Shown here: positions 9,015 through 17,843 of the stretch, one piece after another
How the letters are laid out: the number at the start of each line of letters is the position of its first letter
Position numbering within the stretch: position 1 is the first letter of the stretch
Assembly: GCA_016703765.1 (NCBI GenBank)
Contig: JADJBL010000006.1
Location: 124,001 to 188,000, forward strand
Direction: 5' to 3'
Source of the DNA: Saprospirales bacterium
GTDB taxonomy: Bacteria; Bacteroidota; Bacteroidia; Chitinophagales; Saprospiraceae
DNA: 64,000 nt
Program-made: the position numbers and the translations under genes
The notes under the pieces: model-generated
What the model was told of the DNA's origin: nothing
Database searches by the model: none
Seen by the model: the letters and a program-made list of their open reading frames with translations, nothing else

Positions 9015-10052
9015 GTGGATAGTAAAAAATCAACCCAAATTTTCGTCACCGGAGGCACGGGTTTCGTGGGCTCCTATCTGTTGCGCTACCTGCTCCACGC
9101 GGGGTATGTGAACCTGAGGGCCTTGAAGCGAAAGGAAAGCAAGATGCATTTGGTGGCGGATATCGCCAACAGGGTGGAGTGGGTGGAGGGAGACGTCACC
9201 GATTATGAATCCCTCGAACAGGGGATGAGCGGGGTAGAGGTCGTATTTCACTGCGCCGCCATAGTGTCCTTTGACTCGAGGGATAAAAAGTGGCTCAAAC
9301 GCGTGAATGCCGACGGGACGGGCAACGTGGTAAATGCCGCCCTGCACAACAAGGTGAAAAAGTTGATCCACGTCAGCTCCGTAGCGGCTCTGGGCCGCTC
9401 GGCCAATAGCAACCTGATCGACGAGACCGCCAAGTGGGAGCCGGGCTCTCTAAACAGCGTGTATGCCATCAGCAAATTCCAGGCGGAAATGGAGGTGTGG
9501 CGCGGCATGGAGGAAGGTCTTCCGGCTGTAGTGGTCAATCCCTCCATCATTTTGGGGAGCGGAGAATGGAAGGGCAGCGGCTCCTCCAAGATTTTTCACC
9601 TCATCGGGAAGGGGCTTCCGTTTTACGCAACCGGGCAAAACGCCTTTGTCGACGTGCGGGACGTGGCCCGATTCATGATGCAATTTCTCGACCAGGAGCT
9701 CGACGGCGAGCGCTATATTCTGGCCTCGGACAACGTCAATCTCAAACTCCTGACTTCCTCCATTGCTTTGGCGATGGGCAAGAGGCCCCCCTGGATCCAC
9801 ATTTCGCCTTGGATCGGATGGCTTGCATGGCGCGGCGACCGCATTCGCTCCTTTTTTACGGGGGTGCGACCCGTCATCACCCGCGAAACGATCGAGAACG
9901 CCAGTCACCTGTGGGAATACGCCAACGATAAGTCGCGGGCCAAGGGCTTTACCTACATTCCCCTCGAACAAACCATCGAAGAAACGGCGCGGCAATGGCT
10001 GGAAAGCAAGGGAGAAAAACCCGCTATCCTTCCACTTTACCTGCCCGGATAG
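9015..10052 (+). CDS. NAD-dependent epimerase/dehydratase family protein (extended SDR)
   Basis: This 345-aa extended short-chain dehydrogenase has the Rossmann glycine motif TGGTGFVGSYLLR near residues 12-24. It also has an acidic residue-containing G-D-V-T-D segment, and the catalytic Y-A-I-S-K (YxxxK) with an upstream Ser in HVSSVAAL. It resembles dihydroflavonol-4-reductase/3-beta-HSD-like SDRs, but the substrate cannot be read from sequence. GTG at 9015 is the likely start, 10 bp after anmK, so it probably belongs to the same transcript. Its last 29 bp overlap the convergent aminotransferase gene. Confidence 0.85.
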   Translation: MDSKKSTQIFVTGGTGFVGSYLLRYLLHAGYVNLRALKRKESKMHLVADIANRVEWVEGDVTDYESLEQGMSGVEVVFHCAAIVSFDSRDKKWLKRVNADGTGNVVNAALHNKVKKLIHVSSVAALGRSANSNLIDETAKWEPGSLNSVYAISKFQAEMEVWRGMEEGLPAVVVNPSIILGSGEWKGSGSSKIFHLIGKGLPFYATGQNAFVDVRDVARFMMQFLDQELDGERYILASDNVNLKLLTSSIALAMGKRPPWIHISPWIGWLAWRGDRIRSFFTGVRPVITRETIENASHLWEYANDKSRAKGFTYIPLEQTIEETARQWLESKGEKPAILPLYLPG

Positions 10053-10890
10053 GGTTTCGGACGAGCCATTCTTCCACGTACCCATCCCAGGCTTCCATCA
10101 ATTTTTTGGAAACGGGACCTACCTTGCCGTCCCCGATCCGGGTATCGCCGATCTGCACGATGGGCAAGACGGCCTTGTTGCTGCCCGTCAGGAAAGCCTC
10201 CCTGGCGTGGCGGATCTCGCCGATCGAAATGCGGCGCTCCTCGACGGGGAAGAGCGTAGCTCCGAGTTTCAGCACGTGCTTGCGCGTGATGCCGAACAGA
10301 ATATCCTCCGACGGGGTTGCGAGCACGGGGCCGTCGAATACGAAGAAAATATTGGAACGAAAGGATTCGAGCACCTCCCTGCCGTTGTGGTAAAGGGCCT
10401 CATACGCCCCGGCTTCTTTTATCTTTTTTCGCATGCGGATGGCGTTGCCGTAGTTGATGGTTTTCGCCTGCGGCAATTCGCGCTGAAATTGCTGGAGCAG
10501 CAATCCGGCGCCGGCGGTAAAAAATTCGGGTTTGTAGGGCTGAAATTCATGGGCCAGTACCAGCCAGTTGGGCGATTGCGGGGTAAAACTGTCCTCGGCG
10601 TAGCCGCCGGTGAGCAGCAGCCGGATGGCCCCCGTTTCCATGTGGTTGGCCTCGATGACTTCGAGGATCTTACCCTCAAGGGCGGCTCTGGAGACCGGCA
10701 GGTCCAGCTCCGTCAGCTGGGCCGAGCGGACGAACCGATCTATATAGTCGGAGAAAAATAGCGGCCTGCCGCTGCGGACGAGGAAGAAGTCGAAAATGCC
10801 GTATCCACGCAGGATAGCCAGGTCGGAGACGTGGAGGGAGGCGTCCTGCACCGGGGTCAGTTGGCCGTTGATCGAATGAAAGCGGATCAT
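10024..10890 (-). CDS. Class IV aminotransferase (PLP-dependent, BCAT/D-amino-acid/ADC-lyase-like)
   Basis: The 288-aa protein is a fold-type IV PLP enzyme. DASLHVSDLAILRGYGIFDFF is the usual N-terminal signature and AKTINYGNAIR contains the expected PLP lysine. NGREVLESFRSNIFFV and TGSNKAVLPI correspond to the later cofactor-binding segments. Family members include branched-chain and D-amino-acid aminotransferases and aminodeoxychorismate lyase, and the exact substrate is not resolved. The start is set at ATG 10890, because the longer upstream frame only translates a palindromic repeat (the NREGAKDAK peptide seen in many spurious ORFs). It overlaps the convergent SDR gene by 29 bp. Confidence 0.87.
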   Translation of the reverse strand: MIRFHSINGQLTPVQDASLHVSDLAILRGYGIFDFFLVRSGRPLFFSDYIDRFVRSAQLTELDLPVSRAALEGKILEVIEANHMETGAIRLLLTGGYAEDSFTPQSPNWLVLAHEFQPYKPEFFTAGAGLLLQQFQRELPQAKTINYGNAIRMRKKIKEAGAYEALYHNGREVLESFRSNIFFVFDGPVLATPSEDILFGITRKHVLKLGATLFPVEERRISIGEIRHAREAFLTGSNKAVLPIVQIGDTRIGDGKVGPVSKKLMEAWDGYVEEWLVRNPIRAGKVEG

Positions 10891-10903
10891 AGCAAGATAT
10901 TTT

Positions 10904-10967
10904 TTAACCGCGAAGGCGCTAAGGACGCAAAGATACGCCTTTGCGTCCTTAGCGCCTTCGCGGTTAA
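10904..10967. repeat. Perfect 29-bp palindromic repeat (REP/MITE-like hairpin)
   Basis: A 29-nt left arm beginning TTAACCGCGAAGGCGCTAAG (10904-10932) is followed by a 6-nt loop, then its exact reverse complement (10939-10967). It lies between the divergent aminotransferase and EF-G-like genes. The core CGCGAAGGCGCTAAGGACGC is a motif I recognise as recurring in many bacterial genomes, typically between genes. Confidence 0.85.
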
Positions 10968-11126
10968 CATATTTTTGCGACTCTCGGCGAACTTGGAGAA
11001 AATTGCAAAATTCGCCTTGTTTAAATAGGTGTTTTCCAAAATTCTTTCTACTTTTTCCGTCCTTCTTAACAAGCAACTTCCCGATAAAAAGGGGCGATTT
11101 ATCAACTTAATTAATTTCGACGGAAT

Positions 11127-13253
11127 ATGGGGTACGATACCAAAAACATCCGCAACGTGGTCTTGCTCGGCCACTCCGGATGTGGGAAAACAACGTTCGC
11201 AGAAACCATGCTCTTCGAGGCCGGGGCGATCTCCCGGCGAGGAAGCGTAGAAGAGGGCAACACGATCTCTGACTTTAACAGCCTGGAGCAGGAGCGGGGA
11301 AACTCGATTTTCAGCACCTTGATGCACGTCAGTTGGAAAAACTCGAAGATCAACATCGTAGACACTCCCGGCCTGGACGATTTCGTCGGGGAGGTCGTTT
11401 CCTCCATGAAAGTGGGCGACACGGCCGTGATGCTTCTCAACGCCAAAAACGGCGTGGAAGTCGGATCCGAGCTGATCTGGGACTACATCGAAGAATTCAA
11501 GACGCCGGCCATGTTCGTGATCAATCAGGTCGATCACGAAAAAGCGGATTTCGACGCTACCCTGGAGCAGGCCATCAACCGCTTCGGGCCCAAAGTGCTG
11601 GCTTTTCAATACCCGGTGAACCCCGGCACGGGTTTTAACTCCATCATCGACGCCCTGCGCATGGTGATGTACGTATTCCCCGCCAATGGCGGAAAGCCGG
11701 AGAAAAAGGATATCCCCGCCTCAGAAAAGGACCGGGCGCTGGCTATGCACAACGCCATTGTAGAGGCAGCTGCCGAAGAGGATGAAGGTTTGATGGAGCG
11801 GTTTTTCGAGGAAGGCACGCTTTCCGAGGATGACCTGGCCAACGGTCTCCGCATCGGGATCAGCAAGCAGGATATTTTCCCCGTGTTCTGTTCCTCCGCT
11901 ACCCAAAACATGGGCAGCGGCCGGATCATGGGTTTTATCAACGATATCTGTCCGGCGCCCTCAGAGCGCCCGCCGAAAAAGCTGGAAAACGGGCAGGACC
12001 TACCCTGCGTCACGACCGGCCCGACGACGATTTTTATCTATAAAACCATCTCCGAGCCCCGGGTGGGCAACGTCTCTTATTTTAAAGTCTATTCAGGTGT
12101 GTTGAAAGCGGGCGACGAGCTCGTCAACTCAACCAATTCGGGCACGGAACGCTTTTCCTCTCTATTTCTGGCCAACGGCAAAAACCGCGATCAGGTGGAG
12201 GAACTGCGCGCCGGCGACCTGGGGGTCACGGTGAAGCTGAAAAACTCCCATACCAACCAGACGCTCAACACCAAGGGCGCAGACCGGAAGGTTGTGCGGA
12301 TCAAATTCCCGGAACCCCGTCTGCACGTGGCCGTGGAGCCTCCCAGCAAAAACGACATGGAAAAGCTGATGCGGGCCCTGCATTCCATCGAAGAAGAAGA
12401 TCCCACCCTGGTGATGGAACAATCGGCCACCCTCAAGCAGACCCTCATGCATGCACAGGGGCAGCTCCACCTCGACCTGATCAAGTACCGCGTCGAGCAG
12501 GTGTACGGCGTGACGATGGACTTTATTCAGCCACGGATTCCTTTCCGGGAAACCATCACCAAAGAGGCCAACGAGCAATACCGCCACAAAAAGCAGACCG
12601 GCGGCGCGGGGCAATTCGCCGAAGTGCACATGCGCATCGAGCCCTACCACGAGGGGATGCCCAATCCCAGCGGCTTATCGGTGAAAAACACCGAAATCGA
12701 GACGCTGCCCTGGGGCGGCAAGCTGGTATTCCTTTGGTGTGTGGTGGGCGGCGCCATCGACTCCAAATTCGGCAACGCCATCAAGAAGGGGATCCTGCAA
12801 AAGATGGAGGAAGGTCCGCTGACCGGCTCCAACTGCCAGGACATCCGCGTGTCGGTCTACGACGGAAAGATGCACCCGGTCGACTCGAACGATATGGCCT
12901 TCATGCTGGCTTCGACCAACGCCTTTAAAACGGCATTCCGGAAAGCCAATCCGCAGATCCTCGAGCCCATCTACGAACTCGACATCCTCTGCAACGACGA
13001 GGCCATGGGCGATATCATGGGCGACCTTCAGACCCGCCGCGCCATCATCCTCGGCATGGATTCGGAGGGACATTACCAGAAGATCATCGCCAAGGTGCCA
13101 TTAGCGGAACTTTACCAATACTCGTCCAAACTCCGCGCCCTGTCGCAGGGCCGGGCGAAGTTCACCCAGCGGTTTATGGAATACAATGCCGTGCCGATCG
13201 ACTTGCAGAACAAGCTGATCGAGGCGCATAAGGAGGAAGAAGAGGAAGGATAG
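11127..13253 (+). CDS. Elongation factor G-like translational GTPase (paralogue)
   Basis: This 708-aa GTPase has the full EF-G domain order: G domain with Walker A GHSGCGKT (residues 15-22) and DTPG (79-82), domain II, then domains III-V ending in an EF-G C-domain. The G4 motif is NQVD (133-136) instead of NKxD. The switch-I region reads QERGNSI, where canonical EF-G has a KERGITI-type sequence. It therefore resembles EF-G paralogues (EF-G2 type) more than housekeeping FusA, which normally sits in the str operon with rpsL/rpsG/tufA. None of those genes is present here. The gene is monocistronic and ends at a strong hairpin. Confidence 0.85.
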   Translation: MGYDTKNIRNVVLLGHSGCGKTTFAETMLFEAGAISRRGSVEEGNTISDFNSLEQERGNSIFSTLMHVSWKNSKINIVDTPGLDDFVGEVVSSMKVGDTAVMLLNAKNGVEVGSELIWDYIEEFKTPAMFVINQVDHEKADFDATLEQAINRFGPKVLAFQYPVNPGTGFNSIIDALRMVMYVFPANGGKPEKKDIPASEKDRALAMHNAIVEAAAEEDEGLMERFFEEGTLSEDDLANGLRIGISKQDIFPVFCSSATQNMGSGRIMGFINDICPAPSERPPKKLENGQDLPCVTTGPTTIFIYKTISEPRVGNVSYFKVYSGVLKAGDELVNSTNSGTERFSSLFLANGKNRDQVEELRAGDLGVTVKLKNSHTNQTLNTKGADRKVVRIKFPEPRLHVAVEPPSKNDMEKLMRALHSIEEEDPTLVMEQSATLKQTLMHAQGQLHLDLIKYRVEQVYGVTMDFIQPRIPFRETITKEANEQYRHKKQTGGAGQFAEVHMRIEPYHEGMPNPSGLSVKNTEIETLPWGGKLVFLWCVVGGAIDSKFGNAIKKGILQKMEEGPLTGSNCQDIRVSVYDGKMHPVDSNDMAFMLASTNAFKTAFRKANPQILEPIYELDILCNDEAMGDIMGDLQTRRAIILGMDSEGHYQKIIAKVPLAELYQYSSKLRALSQGRAKFTQRFMEYNAVPIDLQNKLIEAHKEEEEEG

Positions 13254-13254
13254 T

Positions 13255-13289
13255 AATAAGAACGGCGGGCAGAGCCCGCCGTTCTTATT
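13255..13289. terminator. Bidirectional rho-independent terminator
   Basis: AATAAGAACGGCGGGC (13255-13270), loop AGA, GCCCGCCGTTCTTATT (13274-13289) form a perfect 16-bp stem between the convergent EF-G-like and 102-aa-protein genes. Confidence 0.9.
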
Positions 13290-13309
13290 TACCCCGATAC
13301 CCGAGTTAC

Positions 13310-13618
13310 CTACTCTCTACGCAGCTCCAGCTTCGCCATCATCTCCGTGGAGTAAGTATCGGCATAAACCCCGTAGGCGCTGACCAGCAGCCCTTTTAGC
13401 CCGTATTTTAGAGAGGAAATGGCGTACAGGATGTTGGAATCGCCCGGATCGGTCATCCCTTCGAAGCGGTGGATTTCGTCGATATCGAAATCGTCGGGGT
13501 GGACGCTGAGTTGGTTTTCGGCGCATTCGAGGCAGTCGGGGCGGAGGTTGAAATTATAGGTATATCCCCGGCGGATGAGGTCGTTGATGGCGAGGGAGAG
13601 GGTGGAATAAGATTGCAT
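13310..13618 (-). CDS. Conserved Bacteroidota protein, about 100 aa, of unknown function
   Basis: The 102-aa protein (SYSTLSLAINDLIRRGYTYNFN.., HRFEGMTDPGDSNILYAIS, KGLLVSAYGVYAD) matches a small, conserved family common in Bacteroidota that databases often name phosphoribosylpyrophosphate synthetase. It is far too short for that enzyme and lacks its PRPP loop, so the name should not be trusted. It lies 54 bp downstream of pyrE on the same strand and is probably co-transcribed with it. No signal peptide or membrane segment is seen. Confidence 0.75.
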   Translation of the reverse strand: MQSYSTLSLAINDLIRRGYTYNFNLRPDCLECAENQLSVHPDDFDIDEIHRFEGMTDPGDSNILYAISSLKYGLKGLLVSAYGVYADTYSTEMMAKLELRRE

Positions 13619-13672
13619 TGGGATGTCTGAACTGTGATTTTTGTGAATGGGATGATTTTGGGGTGGAAGCGG

Positions 13673-14206
13673 CTACCCCTTTTCGACAAACTGCTTCAAA
13701 TCCTGCATAGTAAACAGGTAATGGAGCTGGACCCCATGCTGCTCCAGACTTTGGACAACCTTGCCCGTGCGCAGGATGACGCACAGCGCATGTTCTACCG
13801 TGCCGCCGTTATCGCGGATGGCGTTGATCCCGTCCACGATCTGGCCGCCCGTGGTGACGACGTCTTCCACGAGGCAAACGGTTTTTCCTTCAAAATCGAC
13901 CCCTTCGATAGACTTCTGGGTCCCGTGGCTTTTGGCTTCCTTCCGGACGAAGAGGCATGGGAGCCCTGTTTCCATGGAAAGCGCGGTGGCCAGAGGGATG
14001 CCTCCCAGTTCCATGCCGGCCAGCAATTGGATAGGACCGGGCAGGACCTTGGCAAATTCGGAGGCGATGGCCCGGAGGATGGAAGGGTTGGATTCGAAGC
14101 GGTACTTATCGAAATATTCGCTGGAGTACACACCAGAGCGAAGCATAAAGTTGCCGGTGAGGTAGGAGCTGGCGAAAATTTCCCGGGCGAGTTCTTCTTT
14201 ATTCAT
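13673..14206 (-). CDS. pyrE: Orotate phosphoribosyltransferase
   Basis: PyrE joins orotate and PRPP to make OMP in pyrimidine synthesis. The 177-aa protein carries the PRPP-binding motif VCLVEDVVTTGGQ (about residues 109-121), the loop RKEAKSHGTQKSIEG with its catalytic Lys/His region, and GMELGGIPLATALS. The length suits the short bacterial OPRTase class. A small conserved gene follows in the same direction. Divergent cysE starts 134 bp upstream, and that gap shows no clear consensus promoter. Confidence 0.93.
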   Translation of the reverse strand: MNKEELAREIFASSYLTGNFMLRSGVYSSEYFDKYRFESNPSILRAIASEFAKVLPGPIQLLAGMELGGIPLATALSMETGLPCLFVRKEAKSHGTQKSIEGVDFEGKTVCLVEDVVTTGGQIVDGINAIRDNGGTVEHALCVILRTGKVVQSLEQHGVQLHYLFTMQDLKQFVEKG

Positions 14207-14340
14207 GTCGGTATTTTGGATAAAACCCTAAATTAGCGAGAAGGCCGGCAATAGACAAATAAAAGTGCCTGGTAAGTAGGAGAAAAACCCTTTAGAGAGT
14301 TTTTAAGTTATTAGGGTATAAGTTTTTGAACAACCCATAA

Positions 14341-15029
14341 ATGGATCAATCCTTCCTTCGCCAATTATACCAGGCCCACCGCCAAACGGGTTCCGTGCCT
14401 TCGCCGGCGGAGGTCTGCAAGGGCGTGGAGGGGCTTCTGGAGCTGTTGTTCCCCGAACTGGCGAGCAGGAGTTACCCCCATTTTCGCGAATTTGAGCAGC
14501 ATGTTCAAAGCGTGCGCCTCGACCTGTTCAGCATTCTGACCAAACTGGAGGGGTCCCTTCCCGGAACGGCCGAGGAGACCGAACGCGAATTCCTGGATCG
14601 CATACCCGAGATACACCGATTGCTGCTTCAGGACGCCGAAGCCATCCTGAGAGGCGATCCCGCCGCGCAAAATACGGGAGAGGTCATCCGCAGCTATCCG
14701 GGATTTTTTGCGATTGCGGTTTACCGCATGGCCCACGAGTTTTGCAGGCTCCGCGTGCCTTACATCCCCCGCATCCTGACGGAGTATGCCCATAGCCGGT
14801 GAACGACGTGAAGATCTACCAGGGTGTCACGCTCGGGGCGCTGAGCGTGGCGAAAGATATGGCGAAAACCAAGCGGCACCCCACGCTCGAGGACCGGGTG
14901 GTCATTTACTCAGGGGCCACCATCCTGGGCGGCGATACCGTCATCGGACACGATAGCATCATCGGCGGGAATGTGTGGATCACGCATAGCGTTCCGCCGC
15001 ATTCGAAGATTTATTACAAAGAAAGTTAA
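14341..15029 (+). pseudogene. cysE: Serine O-acetyltransferase, interrupted by an internal deletion
   Basis: CysE makes O-acetylserine for cysteine synthesis and is paired here with cysM, 8 bp downstream. The N-terminal helical domain is intact up to [13 protein letters not shown], then hits TGA at 14800-14802. The C-terminal left-handed beta-helix resumes in another frame ([16 protein letters not shown], 14802 onward) and ends at 15029. Compared with the family pattern, about 30 residues are missing. That stretch normally carries the catalytic Asp and His (the DIHPGA..IDHGTGVVIGET region). This is therefore a deletion of roughly 90-100 bp that also changes frame, not a simple frameshift. If real, the enzyme is inactive. 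An assembly collapse is also possible, given the other indels in this window. Confidence 0.8.
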
Positions 15030-15037
15030 CTAACACC

Positions 15038-15919
15038 ATGGCATCCATCCTCGACCTAATCGGCAACACCCCCCTGGTAGAGATCAACCGGGTCATCCAC
15101 AAACAGAGGGTATCCGTTTTCGGAAAACTGGAGGGCAACAACCCCGGCGGAAGCGTCAAAGATCGTGCGGCTTACGGCATGATCAAAGGCGCCCTCGACC
15201 GCAAGGAACTGCTGCCCGGTATGCGACTGATCGAAGCCACCAGCGGAAACACGGGTATCGCCCTGGCCATGATCGCGGCATACTTTGGGATACCGATTAC
15301 CCTCGTCATGCCCGACAACTCCACCCAGGAGCGGATCGATACTATGCGGGCATTCGGGGCAGAGGTACTGCTGACCCCTGCCGAAAAGACCATCGAGTAT
15401 TCGAGGGAGTACGCCGACGAGATCGTAGCGAAGGGCGGCTATTTTATGCTCAACCAGTTTGCCAATCCCGACAACTACGGCATGCACTACCGCACCACCG
15501 GCCCCGAGATCTGGCGGGACACCGGCGGGCGCATCACCCATTTCGTGTCCTCCATGGGTACCACGGGCACCATCATGGGCGTTTCGCGATACCTCAAGGA
15601 GCAAAACCCCAATATCAAGATCATCGGCGTACAACCGGCCGAAGGCTCGAATATACCCGGCATCCGGCGCTGGTCGCCTGCCTATTTGCCGAAGATCTAT
15701 GAAGCCGATCGGGTGGACCGGATCATCGAAGTGTCCAAAGAGGAGGCCACGCACATGTCCCGGCGGCTGGCCAAGGAGGAATCCATCTTTGCGGGAATGA
15801 GTTCGGGCGGGGCCGTGGCGGCTTGCCTCAAGCTGGTAGGGGAGATTGATCAGGGCCTGGTAGTCTGCATCCTGTGCGACCGGGGAGACCGATATTTGTC
15901 GTCCAAGCTGTTTGGATAG
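15038..15919 (+). CDS. cysM: Cysteine synthase B
   Basis: CysM is a PLP beta-substitution enzyme that makes cysteine from O-acetylserine (or O-phosphoserine) and sulfide or thiosulfate. The 293-aa protein has IGNTPLVEI at the start and the PLP lysine in NPGGSVKDRAA (about residue 43). It also has TSGNTGIALA for the cofactor phosphate/substrate loop and GTTGTIMGVSRYL. The length and the short C-terminus ending CDRGDRYLSSKLFG favour CysM over CysK. It forms a two-gene operon with the damaged cysE. Confidence 0.92.
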   Translation: MASILDLIGNTPLVEINRVIHKQRVSVFGKLEGNNPGGSVKDRAAYGMIKGALDRKELLPGMRLIEATSGNTGIALAMIAAYFGIPITLVMPDNSTQERIDTMRAFGAEVLLTPAEKTIEYSREYADEIVAKGGYFMLNQFANPDNYGMHYRTTGPEIWRDTGGRITHFVSSMGTTGTIMGVSRYLKEQNPNIKIIGVQPAEGSNIPGIRRWSPAYLPKIYEADRVDRIIEVSKEEATHMSRRLAKEESIFAGMSSGGAVAACLKLVGEIDQGLVVCILCDRGDRYLSSKLFG

Positions 15920-16030
15920 TGATTAGTGACTGGTGACTAGTTACTAGTGACTAGTGACTAGTATTTTGACCAATCACCAGTCATTTTTCACCAGTCACCA
16001 ATCACCAATCACCAATCACCAACTGTGATT
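15920..16030. repeat. Short degenerate GTGACTAGTGACT / CACCAATCACC repeats with inverted symmetry
   Basis: The intergenic region downstream of cysM holds iterated ACTAGTGACT-type units (15925-15962), then iterated CACCAAT heptamers (about 15995-16022). The second group is roughly the reverse complement of the first, so the region can fold into an imperfect hairpin. There are no spacers of CRISPR type and no gene. Confidence 0.7.
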
Positions 16031-16111
16031 AAAATCACCTACTTCCCCTAACTTAAATCATCTGCCGGTAGGAGTTCGCACCATACATTTAGGCTATTAA
16101 AAATCCTACCC

Positions 16112-17843
16112 ATGATGCAACGATGGCAGTTGCTTGATGAGCTATGGCGCATCCAGGATGCACACGGCTTCTTACCGGATGGGGAGATAAATGCACTTTC
16201 AAATAAATTGGGCATTTCGATGGTCGAACTGGAAGGGGTTATTTCCTTTTACCATTTCTTCCAGCGCAAACCTTCCGGCAAATTCACCATTTATCTCAAC
16301 AACAGTATTATTGCCGACATGAATGGCCGGCAGGCCGTGAAGGAGGCGTTTGAACAGGCTACCAATTGCAAATGGGGCTGCGTGGACGACACCTGCACCT
16401 TCGGCCTGTTCGACACTTCCTGCATCGGCATGAGCGACCAGGAGCCCGCAGCCCTGATCAATTTTCATCCCTTTACCAACCTGACTCCGGAAAAGGTCAA
16501 CCGCATCGTCAAACAACTGCGTTGGGGCGCTCCCGTCGAGGAATTGGCCGACCAGGTGAATAGCGAAGTGCGCTTCAAGCCGGACCACGAGCGGACCGTC
16601 CTCCTTCGGGACTTCGAACCCGGTTCGATCGTCAAACGGCTTGCAGAAATGACATCCGACCAGGTTCTCGAAGTTCTTGGAGAATCCAAACTTTCTGGGA
16701 GGGGCGGAGCGGATTTCCCGGTTTCCCTCAAGTGGAGGACCTGCCGCAGTTATGAAACCGGTCCGAAGTACGTCGTTTGCAACGCCGACGAAGGAGAGCC
16801 GGGGACCTTTAAGGACCGATTCCTGCTGATGAACTATCCGGGACTGGTCTTTGAAGGCATGATCATGGCCGGTTTTGTGATCCGCGCGAAAGAAGGGGTG
16901 CTCTACCTTCGCGGGGAGTACAAGTTTATGAAGCCGGCCCTGGAAAAGGTGCTCGCCGAATACCGCGCCAATAGCTGGCTCGGCAAATCCGTTGCGGGCA
17001 TCGCGGATTTCGATTTCGACATCCGCATCCAGCTCGGCGCCGGCGCCTATATTTGCGGAGAAGAAACCGCCCTGCTCGAATCCATGGAGGGCAAGCGGGG
17101 AGAATCGCGGGTGAAGATCTTCTTCCCTGCCGAAAAAGGGTTCCTCGGCAAGCCCACCATCATCAACAACGTGGAGACCTTCGCCACCGCAGCCCGTATC
17201 CTCGAACTGGGCGCGCCCTATTTCAATCGGCTGGGCACCGCCAAATCCAAAGGCACGCGCCTGCTCAGCATTTCGGGCGACTGCGAAAAGCCCGGAATTT
17301 ACGAAGTGGAGTGGGGCATCACGATTGGCCAGATTCTCGGCCTTTGCGGAGCGAAAGATACCTTCTTCATGCAGGCCAGCGGTCCCGTCGGGCATGCTGC
17401 TCAACCCCACGACTCAATGGGAGCGCAGGCTCAGCTTCGACGATGTGCCCTGCAACGGCTCATTCATGGTGTTCGACAAGACGCGCTGCATGCTCTCTAC
17501 CCTGCGCAACTTCTCCGAGTTTTTCAAACACGAGTCCTGCGGGGTCTGCACCCCCTGTCGCGCCGGCAATTTCATCCTCAGCCGGAAGATCGAGAAGTTT
17601 CAGAATGGTTTGGGCATCCCATCCGATATGGAGGACATGGCCAACTGGGGAGCGATCATGAAGATGACCTGCCGCTGCGGCCTGGGACGCACTGCGCCCA
17701 ACGCCCTGGTCGACGCCATGCTGCGGTTCCCGCACGTGTTCGACCGACATATGGTAAAAGATATTTCTCCATTGGAAAAAGGCTTTGACCTGGCAAAAGC
17801 AGTCGAGGCCTATGAACGCGCAACCGAATATGAAAGATCATAA
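16112..17843 (+). CDS. hoxF: NAD-reducing [NiFe] hydrogenase diaphorase subunit HoxF, frameshifted near 17385
   Basis: HoxF is the NAD(H)/FMN-binding diaphorase subunit of the bidirectional group 3d hydrogenase. Residues 1-135 are a NuoE-like domain (FYHFFQRKPSGKFTIYL, FGLFDTSCIGMSDQEPA) lacking most cluster cysteines. Residues 165-430 are NuoF-like: glycine-rich loop GRGGADFPVS (196-205), NADEGEPGTFKDR and GAYICGEET (311-319). After residue 424 the frame is lost. The true C-terminus, with 4Fe-4S motif ESCGVCTPCRAGN and CRCGLGRTAPN, continues in the next frame to 17843. Removing one C from the CCC run at 17384-17386 restores GPSGMLLN and a 576-aa protein. The glycine loop deviates from the usual GRGGAGFPTG. 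The gene overlaps hoxUY by 14 bp. Confidence 0.88.

Noticed and set aside
13310..13618. Phosphoribosylpyrophosphate synthetase
   Set aside because: Only 102 aa with no PRPP-binding loop; the name is a likely database carry-over.
15920..16030. CRISPR-like array
   Set aside because: Units are 7-10 bp and contiguous, with no uniform 25-40 bp repeats or unique spacers and no cas genes.
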